11,558 nucleotides of DNA from Planctomycetota bacterium (GCA_003671065.1 QWPU01000071.1:1-11558), one strand, 5' to 3'; counted from the first letter of the stretch, positions 1 to 5,957 are shown. Numbers and translations: made by a program. Notes: a model not told the origin generated them from the sequence alone.

Positions 1-1
1 A

Positions 2-193
2 CCAAAGCCGAGCTCCGTCAAAGAGCACAGTTACACCTGGTTTCCTGAGATCAGCGAAGCAGGCGGCGGCCGCGCGGAGATCTTGAAATCGCAAGACTCA
101 CTTGTCGCCGAGATTGCTGAGTTGACGATCGCCGACAAGTATCGCGCGGAGTTCGCTGACTTCTTCGCGGCGTTTCGTGTGCTGTGTCGTTAG
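2..193 (+). CDS. C-terminal end of an unidentified protein (5' end outside window)
   Basis: An open frame enters from the left edge and ends at TAG 191-193, giving 63 residues. The codons have a strong coding look (GAG, GCC, GCG, TTC and GAC dominate). The visible part contains YTWFPEISEAGGGR, then a charged, alanine-rich, probably helical tail ending AEFADFFAAFRVLCR. I do not recognise a family. The stop lies 14 bases before the obgE stop on the other strand, so the two genes are tail to tail and share almost no spacer. The only structure between them is a weak 5-bp inverted repeat (GTCGC 197-201, GCGAC 211-215), which runs into the obgE end. The start and most of the protein are outside the window, so no function can be given. 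Confidence 0.6.
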   Translation, partial: PKPSSVKEHSYTWFPEISEAGGGRAEILKSQDSLVAEIAELTIADKYRAEFADFFAAFRVLCR

Positions 194-207
194 AAAGTCG
201 CGCCTAC

Positions 208-1242
208 TCAGCGACGCCACTCAGTCGGAACTTCCGAACCCTTGACCAACGCATACGCGCGTTCAAGAAGTTCACGCAAGCCCAAACCAGTTGCCGCGCT
301 GATCACCACAGGAACTTCGTCTTTGGGAAGACCGATTTCCGTCGCGAGTCGTCGAACACGCTTCGCGCGCTCACCTTCAGGCACAAGATCAACCTTCGAG
401 AACACAACAAGCTCGGGTTTCTCAGCAAGCGCAGGCGAGAACGCGTGGAGTTCCGCGCGAATCGTGCGGTAATTGGCGGCAGGCTTCGAACCATCAAGTG
501 GCGCGAGATCAATTAAGTGCACGATCGCTTTCGTGCGCTCAATGTGGCGCAAGAAATCGTGACCGAGTCCCGCACCATCACTCGCACCTTCGATCAAACC
601 AGGAATGTCTGCCAACACGAGACGACGGTCGCCTGGCAGTTCACCGATGCCGAGTTGCGGCTTCTTCGTGGTGAACGGATAGTCGCCAATCTTCGCGTGC
701 GCACGGCTCGTCGCGCCAAGCAGCGTTGACTTCCCTGCGTTGGGCATTCCAACAAATCCGATGTCAGCGATGAGTTTGAGTTCGATGCGCAGACTGCGTT
801 CAATCGAATCGCCGCCGAGAGTGAACTCAGTTGGCGATTGATGCGTCGCAGTCTTGAAGCGATCGTTTCCCCAACCACCTTTACCGCCTGCGGCAACGAT
901 GACTTCCTCGCCATCGATAACGATGTCGGCAACAAACTCGCCAGTTTCAAGATCATGCACGACCGAACCGAGCGGAACCTTCACATAGAGATCCTCTGCA
1001 TCGCGACCGTGACTCTTCTTGCGAGCGCCATTCTCACCACCGAGCGCAAAGCGATGCGGTCGATGCTGAAAATCGACAAGCGTGTCGAGATGCGAATCGC
1101 CCACGAGAATCACATGACCGCCGCGACCGCCGTCGCCGCCATCAGGACCACCCTTTTGGATGGATTTTTCGCGGCGAAACAGCGAGATACCGTTGCCGCC
1201 CTTACCGCTCTTGACATGGATGATGGCTTCGTCGACGAGCAT
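208..1242 (-). CDS. obgE: Obg-family GTPase ObgE/CgtA, ribosome assembly
   Basis: This is a 344-residue Obg GTPase, known to act in late 50S subunit assembly and stress signalling in the cytoplasm. Residues 1-158 form the glycine-rich Obg fold (KSGKGGNG at 11-18, GGPDGGDGGRGG at 31-42, GGKGGWGN at 119-126). The G domain follows: P-loop GMPNAGKST 165-173, switch I YPFTT 188-192, DIPG 212-215, base-recognition SKVD 282-285, and SA 315-316 in G5. The usual G4 motif is NKxD, so the serine is odd. No separate C-terminal OCT domain is evident, and the length is near short Obgs. I chose the start at 1242 because MLVDEAIIHV matches the family N-terminus; a 17-codon upstream extension (from 1293) does not. 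No strong Shine-Dalgarno is visible. It lies downstream of rpmA on the same strand, a widely conserved pairing, but the 175-base spacer is unusually repeat-rich. Confidence 0.96.
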   Translation of the reverse strand: MLVDEAIIHVKSGKGGNGISLFRREKSIQKGGPDGGDGGRGGHVILVGDSHLDTLVDFQHRPHRFALGGENGARKKSHGRDAEDLYVKVPLGSVVHDLETGEFVADIVIDGEEVIVAAGGKGGWGNDRFKTATHQSPTEFTLGGDSIERSLRIELKLIADIGFVGMPNAGKSTLLGATSRAHAKIGDYPFTTKKPQLGIGELPGDRRLVLADIPGLIEGASDGAGLGHDFLRHIERTKAIVHLIDLAPLDGSKPAANYRTIRAELHAFSPALAEKPELVVFSKVDLVPEGERAKRVRRLATEIGLPKDEVPVVISAATGLGLRELLERAYALVKGSEVPTEWRR

Positions 1243-1320
1243 CGCAGAACTCTGAAAACTCAAAGAGTAAAGAAAGAAAACGCCGCGCGCCACTTGCGCA
1301 CGGCGAAAGAGAACAGGTCA

Positions 1321-1356
1321 GTCCAAGCACACGTCCAACCACACGTCCAAGCACCA
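1321..1356. repeat. Three tandem 12-bp units
   Basis: Three contiguous 12-mers are GTCCAAGCACAC (1321-1332), GTCCAACCACAC (1333-1344) and GTCCAAGCACCA (1345-1356). They lie in the rpmA-obgE spacer, 2 bases from the stem-loop at 1359-1380. On the transcribed (minus) strand the core reads CTTGGACGTGTG. The function is unknown. It could be a neutral tandem duplication or part of a leader structure. Confidence 0.9.
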
Positions 1357-1358
1357 AA

Positions 1359-1380
1359 GGTTGCTGCCGCAGCAGCAACC
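1359..1380 (-). terminator. Perfect 9-bp stem-loop between rpmA and obgE (attenuator or terminator candidate)
   Basis: GGTTGCTGC at 1359-1367 pairs perfectly with GCAGCAACC at 1372-1380 around a 4-base loop. On the minus transcript it follows rpmA and is trailed by only three U residues (1358-1356), so it is a poor classical terminator. It may cause partial termination, act as a processing or stability element, or lower obgE expression relative to rpmA. The structure is seen in the sequence; the role is inferred. Confidence 0.4.
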
Positions 1381-1381
1381 G

Positions 1382-1423
1382 GCTCAAACACGTCGCTCAA
1401 ACACACGCGCACGTCGCTCAAAC
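1382..1423. repeat. Direct repeats with GCTCAAAC core overlapping the rpmA stop codon
   Basis: The 14-mer CACGTCGCTCAAAC occurs at 1389-1402 and 1410-1423, and GCTCAAACAC occurs at 1382-1391 and 1395-1404. On the minus strand the unit is GTTTGAGCGACGTG, and the copy nearest rpmA contains that gene's TGA stop (1420-1418). The 3' end of rpmA therefore seems to have been duplicated into the spacer. Confidence 0.85.
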
Positions 1424-1696
1424 CGTGCTGATATACGAATATCGCGGAGCGTCTGGCGCCGACGGAACGATGTGGACACGGTCGCCCTTGAAGACGACTG
1501 TGCCAGCAGCGGATGCCATCAGCGTGTCATCCTTGCCCATGTGGACCAGATAGCCGGCCTTCCATGGAGTGCCGCATTGGCGAACAATAATGGCGCCGGC
1601 CTTTGCAACTTGGCCGCCGTAGAGTTTGATACCACGGAACTGCGCATTTGAATCGCGTCCGTTCTTTGTCGAGCCTTGGCCCTTCTTGTGTGCCAC
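1418..1696 (-). CDS. rpmA: 50S ribosomal protein L27
   Basis: This is a 92-residue L27, a large-subunit protein whose N-terminal arm reaches the peptidyl-transferase centre. The family signature is clear: the AHKKGQGSTKNGRDSNAQ arm (residues 2-19), GGQVAKAGAIIVRQ (27-40), then MGKDDTLMA (53-61). The arm starts directly at Met-Ala-His-Lys-Lys, so there is no cleaved leader as in Firmicutes. The start codon is GTG (1696-1694), preceded by a good GGAG about 8 bases upstream (TCTGGAGATTTCGCA). The C-terminus PRYSYISTV extends slightly beyond the conserved core. rplU, which normally sits immediately upstream, is absent. Instead an exported protein gene ends 60 bases upstream on the same strand. 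obgE follows downstream. Confidence 0.97.
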   Translation of the reverse strand: MAHKKGQGSTKNGRDSNAQFRGIKLYGGQVAKAGAIIVRQCGTPWKAGYLVHMGKDDTLMASAAGTVVFKGDRVHIVPSAPDAPRYSYISTV

Positions 1697-1756
1697 TGCG
1701 AAATCTCCAGAGAGGTGCTGAGCTAAAAGTAGTGAGTCGAGGAAGATACAGAAAGA

Positions 1757-2389
1757 TCAGCGGAAAATCCACTCACGGTTCACGACGGGATAAGTCACCG
1801 TCCCGATCGCTTGTGGATCGCCCGCGACCAGATAATCCAGGCGAGCGGCTTTTCGCAGCGTCACCTGCGCACCCGTCGTCGGGTTAGTCGTCTTCTCTGT
1901 CTCGCGCGAAAGTCCCTGCACAAAGACAGTGAGTTCGGTCGGAGTCAGGTCAGCCGCAGGAAAGATCACGAGACCGCTCTTCGCGTGCGCTTTGCCCTGA
2001 AGCACTTCGCCGAGAATCTCAAACTGGTCTTCGAGCAATTCGTTGCCGAGAAACTCTTTGAGTTGCTTGGTCACCGTGCTTGGCACGCCTTCGCCTTGGC
2101 GCACGAGGCTGCCATCATCGATAAGAAGGTCGATTCGCGGCGCAAAACGCTGATCTTGCCCCGTGTTGTTCACCACATCGTAGATCATGTACCAATAGTG
2201 CTTGCCACTGTCGGGGTCCTTGAACAAGCGCAGTTCGGTGGCGGTGAAATCGAGTTCACGCGCCATGCACATAGTGGACGCAGGCGCGATTGGCGCTGCA
2301 GAGGCTGGTGCGAATAGAACGACAGGCGCGAAGATTGCGAGCAGACTTGCGATCGAAACAACGCCAGGCATCTGAGTAGACATACGCAT
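1757..2389 (-). CDS. Exported protein of unknown function
   Basis: This is a 210-residue protein with a clear N-terminal signal sequence (hydrophobic VVSIASLLAIFAPVVLFA at 10-27, likely cleavage near ASA at 30-32), so it probably acts outside the cytoplasm. The mature part is hydrophilic with beta-like strands: WYMIYDVVNNTGQDQ (66-80), RIDLLIDDG (85-93) and LTVFVQGLSRETE (153-165), ending TYPVVNREWIFR. The YDVVNNTG and LLIDDG pattern would fit an immunoglobulin-like or beta-sandwich fold, but I recognise no named family. I chose 2389 because CGGAG ends 7 bases before it and the signal peptide then begins properly. A longer frame starts at 2425 and adds 12 residues without an obvious ribosome site. 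It sits upstream of rpmA in the position where rplU is usually found, with a 60-base gap and the same direction, so it may be co-transcribed. Confidence 0.75.
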   Translation of the reverse strand: MRMSTQMPGVVSIASLLAIFAPVVLFAPASAAPIAPASTMCMARELDFTATELRLFKDPDSGKHYWYMIYDVVNNTGQDQRFAPRIDLLIDDGSLVRQGEGVPSTVTKQLKEFLGNELLEDQFEILGEVLQGKAHAKSGLVIFPAADLTPTELTVFVQGLSRETEKTTNPTTGAQVTLRKAARLDYLVAGDPQAIGTVTYPVVNREWIFR

Positions 2390-2419
2390 CAATGAACTCC
2401 GAAAGGGACCGCGGCACAA

Positions 2420-2470
2420 ACTCAAAGGTTTACAGACTCAAAGCTTTACAGATCAACTGACAGATCAACT
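2420..2470. repeat. Adjacent 16-bp and 12-bp tandem duplications in the divergent spacer
   Basis: ACTCAAAGGTTTACAG (2420-2435) is followed directly by ACTCAAAGCTTTACAG (2436-2451), one mismatch in 16. The 11-mer ACAGATCAACT then occurs at 2448-2458 and 2460-2470, a 12-base period. The block lies just upstream of the exported-protein gene, in the 272-base spacer between divergent genes, where promoters for both directions must lie. A regulatory role is possible but not shown. Confidence 0.9.
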
Positions 2471-2661
2471 CGCACATCGAACGCCATTGAATGCCCGACG
2501 ATGGGGCGCGGATTGTAGCGAATGTCTTCGATTGAGCCGAACGGTTGCTCATGCCACGCTAGCCTGTCGCTGCATTTGATTCTGCGTTTCAATCGTGCGC
2601 CGCGCTCGCTCGTTGCGAGCCCTGCCAATGTCCGCGTTCATGAGCCTTTGAATCACTTGCC

Positions 2662-3630
2662 ATGAGCCTTTCCAGCGACCACCTTTGCGTTGTTCGTGTC
2701 CCTCGCGAGAAAGTCCAAGAAGCGATGGGTGCGCTCTTGGCCGCGGGTCCCGCAGCGGCGGCGCGCTTCACACATTCAGCAGAGGTTGCGCGTGTGTCGC
2801 TCGAATACATCTGGTGTGTGAGCGATGAGTCGGGTCGCTATCGCCAAACGGTGTTGGCGGTGCCGAGCCCTGGCCGTGCGGTCATGCTCATCGCGACGCA
2901 TCCTGACAACGATGCCGCCGTGGCGAATCTTGCGCCCGCCATTCGAGCTGCGTGCAAAGGTGTTGCCGAAGTCGCCGATGTCGCGCAAGCGCTCGTCGAA
3001 CCAACTCGTCCGCTTGACGCCGCTGCTTTCGAAGCGGGAGGCCTGCAGCGGATTGCGACGCTTGACTATCTCGAACGGCCGCTGGTGCGTTCGAGTCTCA
3101 TCGACGCGCCCCTGCCGCCCTCTGGATGGACTATTGGGCCTGCGGCGAGCGAACTGGTGCTCGCGGGAAGCGATGCGAACGCGCTTGGCGAATCGACGCG
3201 CGCCGACATCGTGAGTGTGCTCGAGCAGAGTTACCAAGGGACGCGCGATTGCCCTGGCCTCGCGGGCATGCGACGAACCACGGATGTCCTCGACGGTCAC
3301 TTCGGCGTGAGCGCGCGAGCGCGGCACTGGCTCATCGCTCGCGACGAAAATAATTCTGCGCGCGGCGTGTGCCTCCTCAATGTCACCGCGGATGGCGCGG
3401 GCGCCGAACTTGTGTACCTCGGAGTCGCGCCACTCGCGCGAGGCACTGGGCTTGCGCGCGTGCTTCTTGCGCAAGGCATGCACGCGTGCGCGAATGCGCG
3501 CTGTCGAAGCGTGACGCTCGCGCTTGACACGCTGAATGCACCTGCACGAAAACTCTATGAAACAAGTGGTTTTCATCGCACGCTGAGTCGCATCGCACTT
3601 GTTGCGCGACTCACACCTTCGCAAACCTAA
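2662..3630 (+). CDS. GNAT-family acetyltransferase with degenerate N-terminal half
   Basis: This 322-residue protein has a C-terminal GNAT domain, a fold that moves an acyl group from acyl-CoA to an amine. Motif A is YLGVAPLARGTGLARVLL (252-269), with the CoA-pyrophosphate loop R260-G-T-G-L-A265. Motif B is LNAPARKLYETSGF (291-304). Residues 8-140 also look like a GNAT half without the CoA loop (VSLEYIWCV, TVLAVPSPGRAVMLIATHPDN, FEAGGLQRIATLDYLERPL), so the protein may be a tandem GNAT like mycothiol synthase, with only the second half catalytic. The substrate is unknown. An in-frame TGA at 2641-2643 leaves ATG 2662 as the first ATG; no Shine-Dalgarno is visible, but CATGAGCCTTT is duplicated at 2639-2649 and 2661-2671, spanning the start. 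The gene stands alone between a divergent neighbour and the long spacer before dnaA. Confidence 0.88.
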   Translation: MSLSSDHLCVVRVPREKVQEAMGALLAAGPAAAARFTHSAEVARVSLEYIWCVSDESGRYRQTVLAVPSPGRAVMLIATHPDNDAAVANLAPAIRAACKGVAEVADVAQALVEPTRPLDAAAFEAGGLQRIATLDYLERPLVRSSLIDAPLPPSGWTIGPAASELVLAGSDANALGESTRADIVSVLEQSYQGTRDCPGLAGMRRTTDVLDGHFGVSARARHWLIARDENNSARGVCLLNVTADGAGAELVYLGVAPLARGTGLARVLLAQGMHACANARCRSVTLALDTLNAPARKLYETSGFHRTLSRIALVARLTPSQT

Positions 3631-3702
3631 TGCACAACGAACGCGCAGAAACTTTTTTTCTCGATGCTGCACGACTGCACAAAACCACTCGCGCTCGCGC
3701 TG

Positions 3703-3881
3703 TCAAGACCTTTCTGCGTTGAGCGCATCCAAGTTCTTTTTGCAAGTCGGGCAGCCCAAAAGCACTCACGCCCTTTTTATCCACATGAAGCGAGATCGCG
3801 TGTTCATCGATCACTTCAAAGTATGCAACTCACGCGCTTCAAGGCGTTTGTGTGCGTCGTGCGCAGAAAGTATTCGCTCAT
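3703..3881 (-). pseudogene. Possible frameshifted relic of a small zinc-ribbon protein
   Basis: Three protein-like segments follow one another on the minus strand in successive frames. MSEYFLRTTHTNALKRVS starts at ATG 3881. AYFEVIDEHAISLHVDKKG lies in the next frame, continuing as VSAF to base 3758. After one extra base (3757, next to a TTTTGGG run), GCPTCKKNLDALNAERS runs to TGA 3705-3703. The C-P-T-C knuckle at 3753-3742 suggests a zinc ribbon. Each junction needs a +1 shift, so it could be a decayed gene, homopolymer errors in the assembly, or coincidence. No family is named. Confidence 0.25.
3777..3785 (+). promoter_or_regulatory. Perfect consensus DnaA box TTATCCACA
   Basis: TTATCCACA matches the E. 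coli-type R1 box at all nine positions and lies about 600 bases upstream of dnaA in the same spacer. It could serve in origin function or dnaA autoregulation. I found no second box with at most one mismatch nearby. The reverse complement lies in the His-Val-Asp-Lys codons of the possible zinc-ribbon relic, so a chance match is a real alternative. Confidence 0.45.
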
Positions 3882-4051
3882 GCGCTTGCACACCACGAAT
3901 CACGCGTTAGAGTGTCACTTGCTCGCAGGGACGTGAGCCGCCGTGAATGCGATGTGCACGGTGCCAGACTGAGGGCCAACGAACAATTGATGTTTCAGCC
4001 GGAAGTGCCGAGGGATGTGCGTGTCGCATGACGCTCACATCGCTCACGCTG

Positions 4052-4076
4052 CTTCATGCACTTTCGGTGCGTGAGG
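4052..4076 (+). other. 10-bp stem-loop with UUUCG loop
   Basis: CTTCATGCAC (4052-4061) can pair with GTGCGTGAGG (4067-4076) around TTTCG. All ten positions pair if two U-G wobbles are allowed; those wobbles favour a plus-strand RNA over the complementary one. No U-run follows, so it is not a standard terminator. A role in a dnaA leader or a small RNA is speculation. Confidence 0.4.
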
Positions 4077-4281
4077 GATGCGCGAGTGCGAAGACACTTC
4101 TAGCTACGCGTGCTGCGTGACTGGTGAATGCTTGATCGATGGTGAGGCTGTGCGTATTGCGCAACGCCTTTCTCCATCGAAGCCAACTTCCTCCAGCGCG
4201 ACACGGATCATCTCTTGGACGCCATGCGTTCCGTTTGTTCGGTGGACCAACTCAACTCTGCACGCGACAGGTTCGCCGCTT

Positions 4282-4306
4282 GATTCTTGATTCGATTCTT
4301 GAATCG
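4282..4306. promoter_or_regulatory. 12-bp tandem repeat with embedded inverted repeat upstream of dnaA
   Basis: GATTCTTGATTC (4282-4293) is followed directly by GATTCTTGAATC (4294-4305), one mismatch in 12. The second copy lies inside the inverted repeat CGATTC-TT-GAATCG (4293-4306). It ends 79 bases before the chosen dnaA start, a place where an operator would make sense. Binding by any regulator is inferred only from symmetry and position. Confidence 0.45.
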
Positions 4307-4385
4307 ACTTTGGTGATGTTGTCTCGTGCAACTCTCTGCAATCCCTCTCAGTCCCTGCACCCTCCACCTACGCGACCTCCCCGCG

Positions 4386-5957
4386 ATGACCATGAGCCCT
4401 GCACTTTCCAACTCCTCCCCAAGCAGCCGTTCTGCGCGGCCTCTCGACCACGCTCGTGCGCTCGCCGCGTTCCGTGACAGCCTCTCGACTGAACTTGGCG
4501 TCCACCGCTACGGCCTCTGGTTTGAGAATGGCACGACGACGGACCTGCATGACTCGCAGTTCACGGTGTCGGCGGCGACGCCCTATGTTGCTGATTGGAT
4601 CAATCGCAATCTGCGCGAATCCATCAAACGCGCGGCGGTGGCGGTTCTCGGAGAAGCAGCGACCGTCGTGGTCACGGTGGTCTCAGCCGTGGTCGAGGAT
4701 GGATCGCAGCCCTCTTCGTCGTCGGCAAACTCGTCGAAGGCCGCTGAACTAACGCACGCCAGCGCCGCCGCGGTCGGAATCCCCTCCGCCAACCCGCTCA
4801 CTCGGCCGCAGCCGCCCGCCGCCTCCTCGCAGGCAAGCGACGGCGCCAACGAATCGCGTCGCCGCTACGGCTCGGGCCAGCTCCCCGCTCGCACTGCGTC
4901 CCTTCGCCGCTTTGAAGACTTCGTCATCGGCGAGTCCAATCGCCTCGCCTTTGCCGCGAGCATGCAAATCGGCGACGGCGCCGCAGAAGCGCCTCCGATT
5001 CTCTTCCTCCACGGCGAGTGCGGAGTTGGCAAGACGCATCTCATTCAAGCGCTCTGCCGCCGCCGCGCTGAGCGCTCGCCGAAGCAGGTCATTCGCTATG
5101 TGACCGCCGAGCAATTCACCAACGAGTACATCGCGTCGGTGCGCGAGGGCTCGCTCGAACAGTTTCGTAAGCGTCTGCGCCGCGTGGATCTTCTCGCGAT
5201 TGATGATGTTCACTTCTTTGCCAACAAGACCGCGACCCAAGCGGAATTCTTGCACACGATTGATGCGATTGATCTTTCTGGCGCGCGCGTTGCGCTGGTG
5301 TCGGATGAGCATCCTCGTCACATTCGCAAGTTCAGCCAGTCGCTGGTCAGTCGATTCCTCTCAGGCATGGTCGTCAAGATGGAACGACCTGACCGCACCA
5401 CGCGCTCGGAACTCGTTCGTCGTCTCGCTCGCGAACGCGGCCTTGATGTGACGACCGCCGCTGAAGATGCCATCGCTGGACGCTGCGCAGGATCGATTCG
5501 CGAAATCGAAGGGGCGATCACTCGTCTTGGCGCGCTCGTCGAACTCGATGGCGTGCGCGGGCAAATCGGGCCAGGCACTGTCGAGCGATTGCTTGGCAGT
5601 GATGGAGCCGCGCCAACGGGCGCCGCGCCAATTCGCCTGACGGCCATCCTGGCGGCGGTGTGCGAACGAATGAAGGTCACGCGGGAAGATTTGCTCGGCA
5701 GTGGTCGCCATGCGCGCACAGTCGTTGCCCGCGGAGTCATTGCCCATCTCGCACGCGAACTCACCACGCACAGTTATCCCGAAATCGCCCGCGCCCTTGG
5801 ACGCGATACGCATTCTGCAGTGCACACCGCTGCCAAGCGCCTCAAGGTCATGTTGGAACAAGATGTTCGTGTCGCTGCGGGTGGCGAGCCCGTGCGCGAA
5901 GTGGTCGATCAGCTCCGACACGATCTCGGCCGGAGTCGAGGGACGCACGCGGTCTAA
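4386..5957 (+). CDS. dnaA: Chromosomal replication initiator DnaA
   Basis: From ATG 4386 this is a 523-residue DnaA, the AAA+ ATPase that binds DnaA boxes and opens the origin. A domain I-like helical region is at about 22-105 (HRYGLWFENG, WINRNLRESIKRA), then a Ser/Ala/Pro-rich linker to about 175. The AAA+ core carries Walker A GECGVGKT (210-217), Walker B LLAIDD (269-274), a sensor-1 region LVSDEHP (304-310), SRF with a candidate arginine finger (322-324) and sensor II SIREIEGA (370-377). Domain IV (about 415-485) has LLGSGRHARTVVARG, LARELTTHSYPEIARALG and GRDTHSAVHTAAKRL. The last motif normally reads GGRDHTTV, so the box-contacting residues are altered. A GTG at 4326 would add 20 residues; ATG 4392 is also possible. 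No Shine-Dalgarno is visible. dnaN is not next to it; an exported HEAT-like gene follows after 60 bases. Confidence 0.95.
   Translation: MTMSPALSNSSPSSRSARPLDHARALAAFRDSLSTELGVHRYGLWFENGTTTDLHDSQFTVSAATPYVADWINRNLRESIKRAAVAVLGEAATVVVTVVSAVVEDGSQPSSSSANSSKAAELTHASAAAVGIPSANPLTRPQPPAASSQASDGANESRRRYGSGQLPARTASLRRFEDFVIGESNRLAFAASMQIGDGAAEAPPILFLHGECGVGKTHLIQALCRRRAERSPKQVIRYVTAEQFTNEYIASVREGSLEQFRKRLRRVDLLAIDDVHFFANKTATQAEFLHTIDAIDLSGARVALVSDEHPRHIRKFSQSLVSRFLSGMVVKMERPDRTTRSELVRRLARERGLDVTTAAEDAIAGRCAGSIREIEGAITRLGALVELDGVRGQIGPGTVERLLGSDGAAPTGAAPIRLTAILAAVCERMKVTREDLLGSGRHARTVVARGVIAHLARELTTHSYPEIARALGRDTHSAVHTAAKRLKVMLEQDVRVAAGGEPVREVVDQLRHDLGRSRGTHAV

Larger units (their letters stand above)
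3631..4385. other. 755-base spacer upstream of dnaA (candidate control or origin region)
   Basis: This is the longest stretch without a convincing gene. It holds a T-run at 3653-3659 just after the acetyltransferase, a perfect DnaA box (3777-3785), protein-like minus-strand fragments (about 3703-4034), a 10-bp stem-loop (4052-4076) and a 12-bp tandem repeat with an inverted repeat (4282-4306). Open frames on both strands are short, overlap each other, and use AGA/AGG arginine codons that seem uncommon in the window's real genes. Replication origins often lie beside dnaA, but only one consensus box is visible and no clear AT-rich unwinding element. An origin is possible rather than shown. Confidence 0.4.

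Noticed and set aside
197..215. Bidirectional terminator between the first partial gene and obgE
   Set aside because: The stem is only 5 bp (GTCGC/GCGAC) with a 9-base loop, no U-run on either strand, and it overlaps the obgE coding end.
1321..1423. CRISPR-like array
   Set aside because: Repeats are only 12-14 bp, directly adjacent or irregularly spaced, with no unique spacers of constant length and no cas genes nearby.
838..1431. Long plus-strand open frame of 197 codons across obgE and its upstream region
   Set aside because: It is antisense to the well-supported obgE gene. Its residues are low-complexity and match no family; it reflects the strong codon bias of the real gene.
3645..3665. 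Rho-independent terminator after the acetyltransferase
   Set aside because: There is a seven-T run at 3653-3659 but no GC-rich stem directly before it.
2776..3672. 298-codon minus-strand open frame opposite the acetyltransferase
   Set aside because: It is rich in Arg and His with no recognisable domain, and is exactly antisense to a gene with clear GNAT motifs.
3912..4031. Plus-strand small gene starting GTG at 3912
   Set aside because: The frame is short, uses AGG and AGA for arginine unlike neighbours, and overlaps equally plausible fragments on the other strand.
4104..4367. Minus-strand 87-codon frame in the dnaA spacer (contains MIRVALEEVGFDGERR)
   Set aside because: Part of it looks protein-like, but there is no ribosome site or recognised motif and it overlaps the repeat at 4282-4306. 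At best it is more relic sequence.
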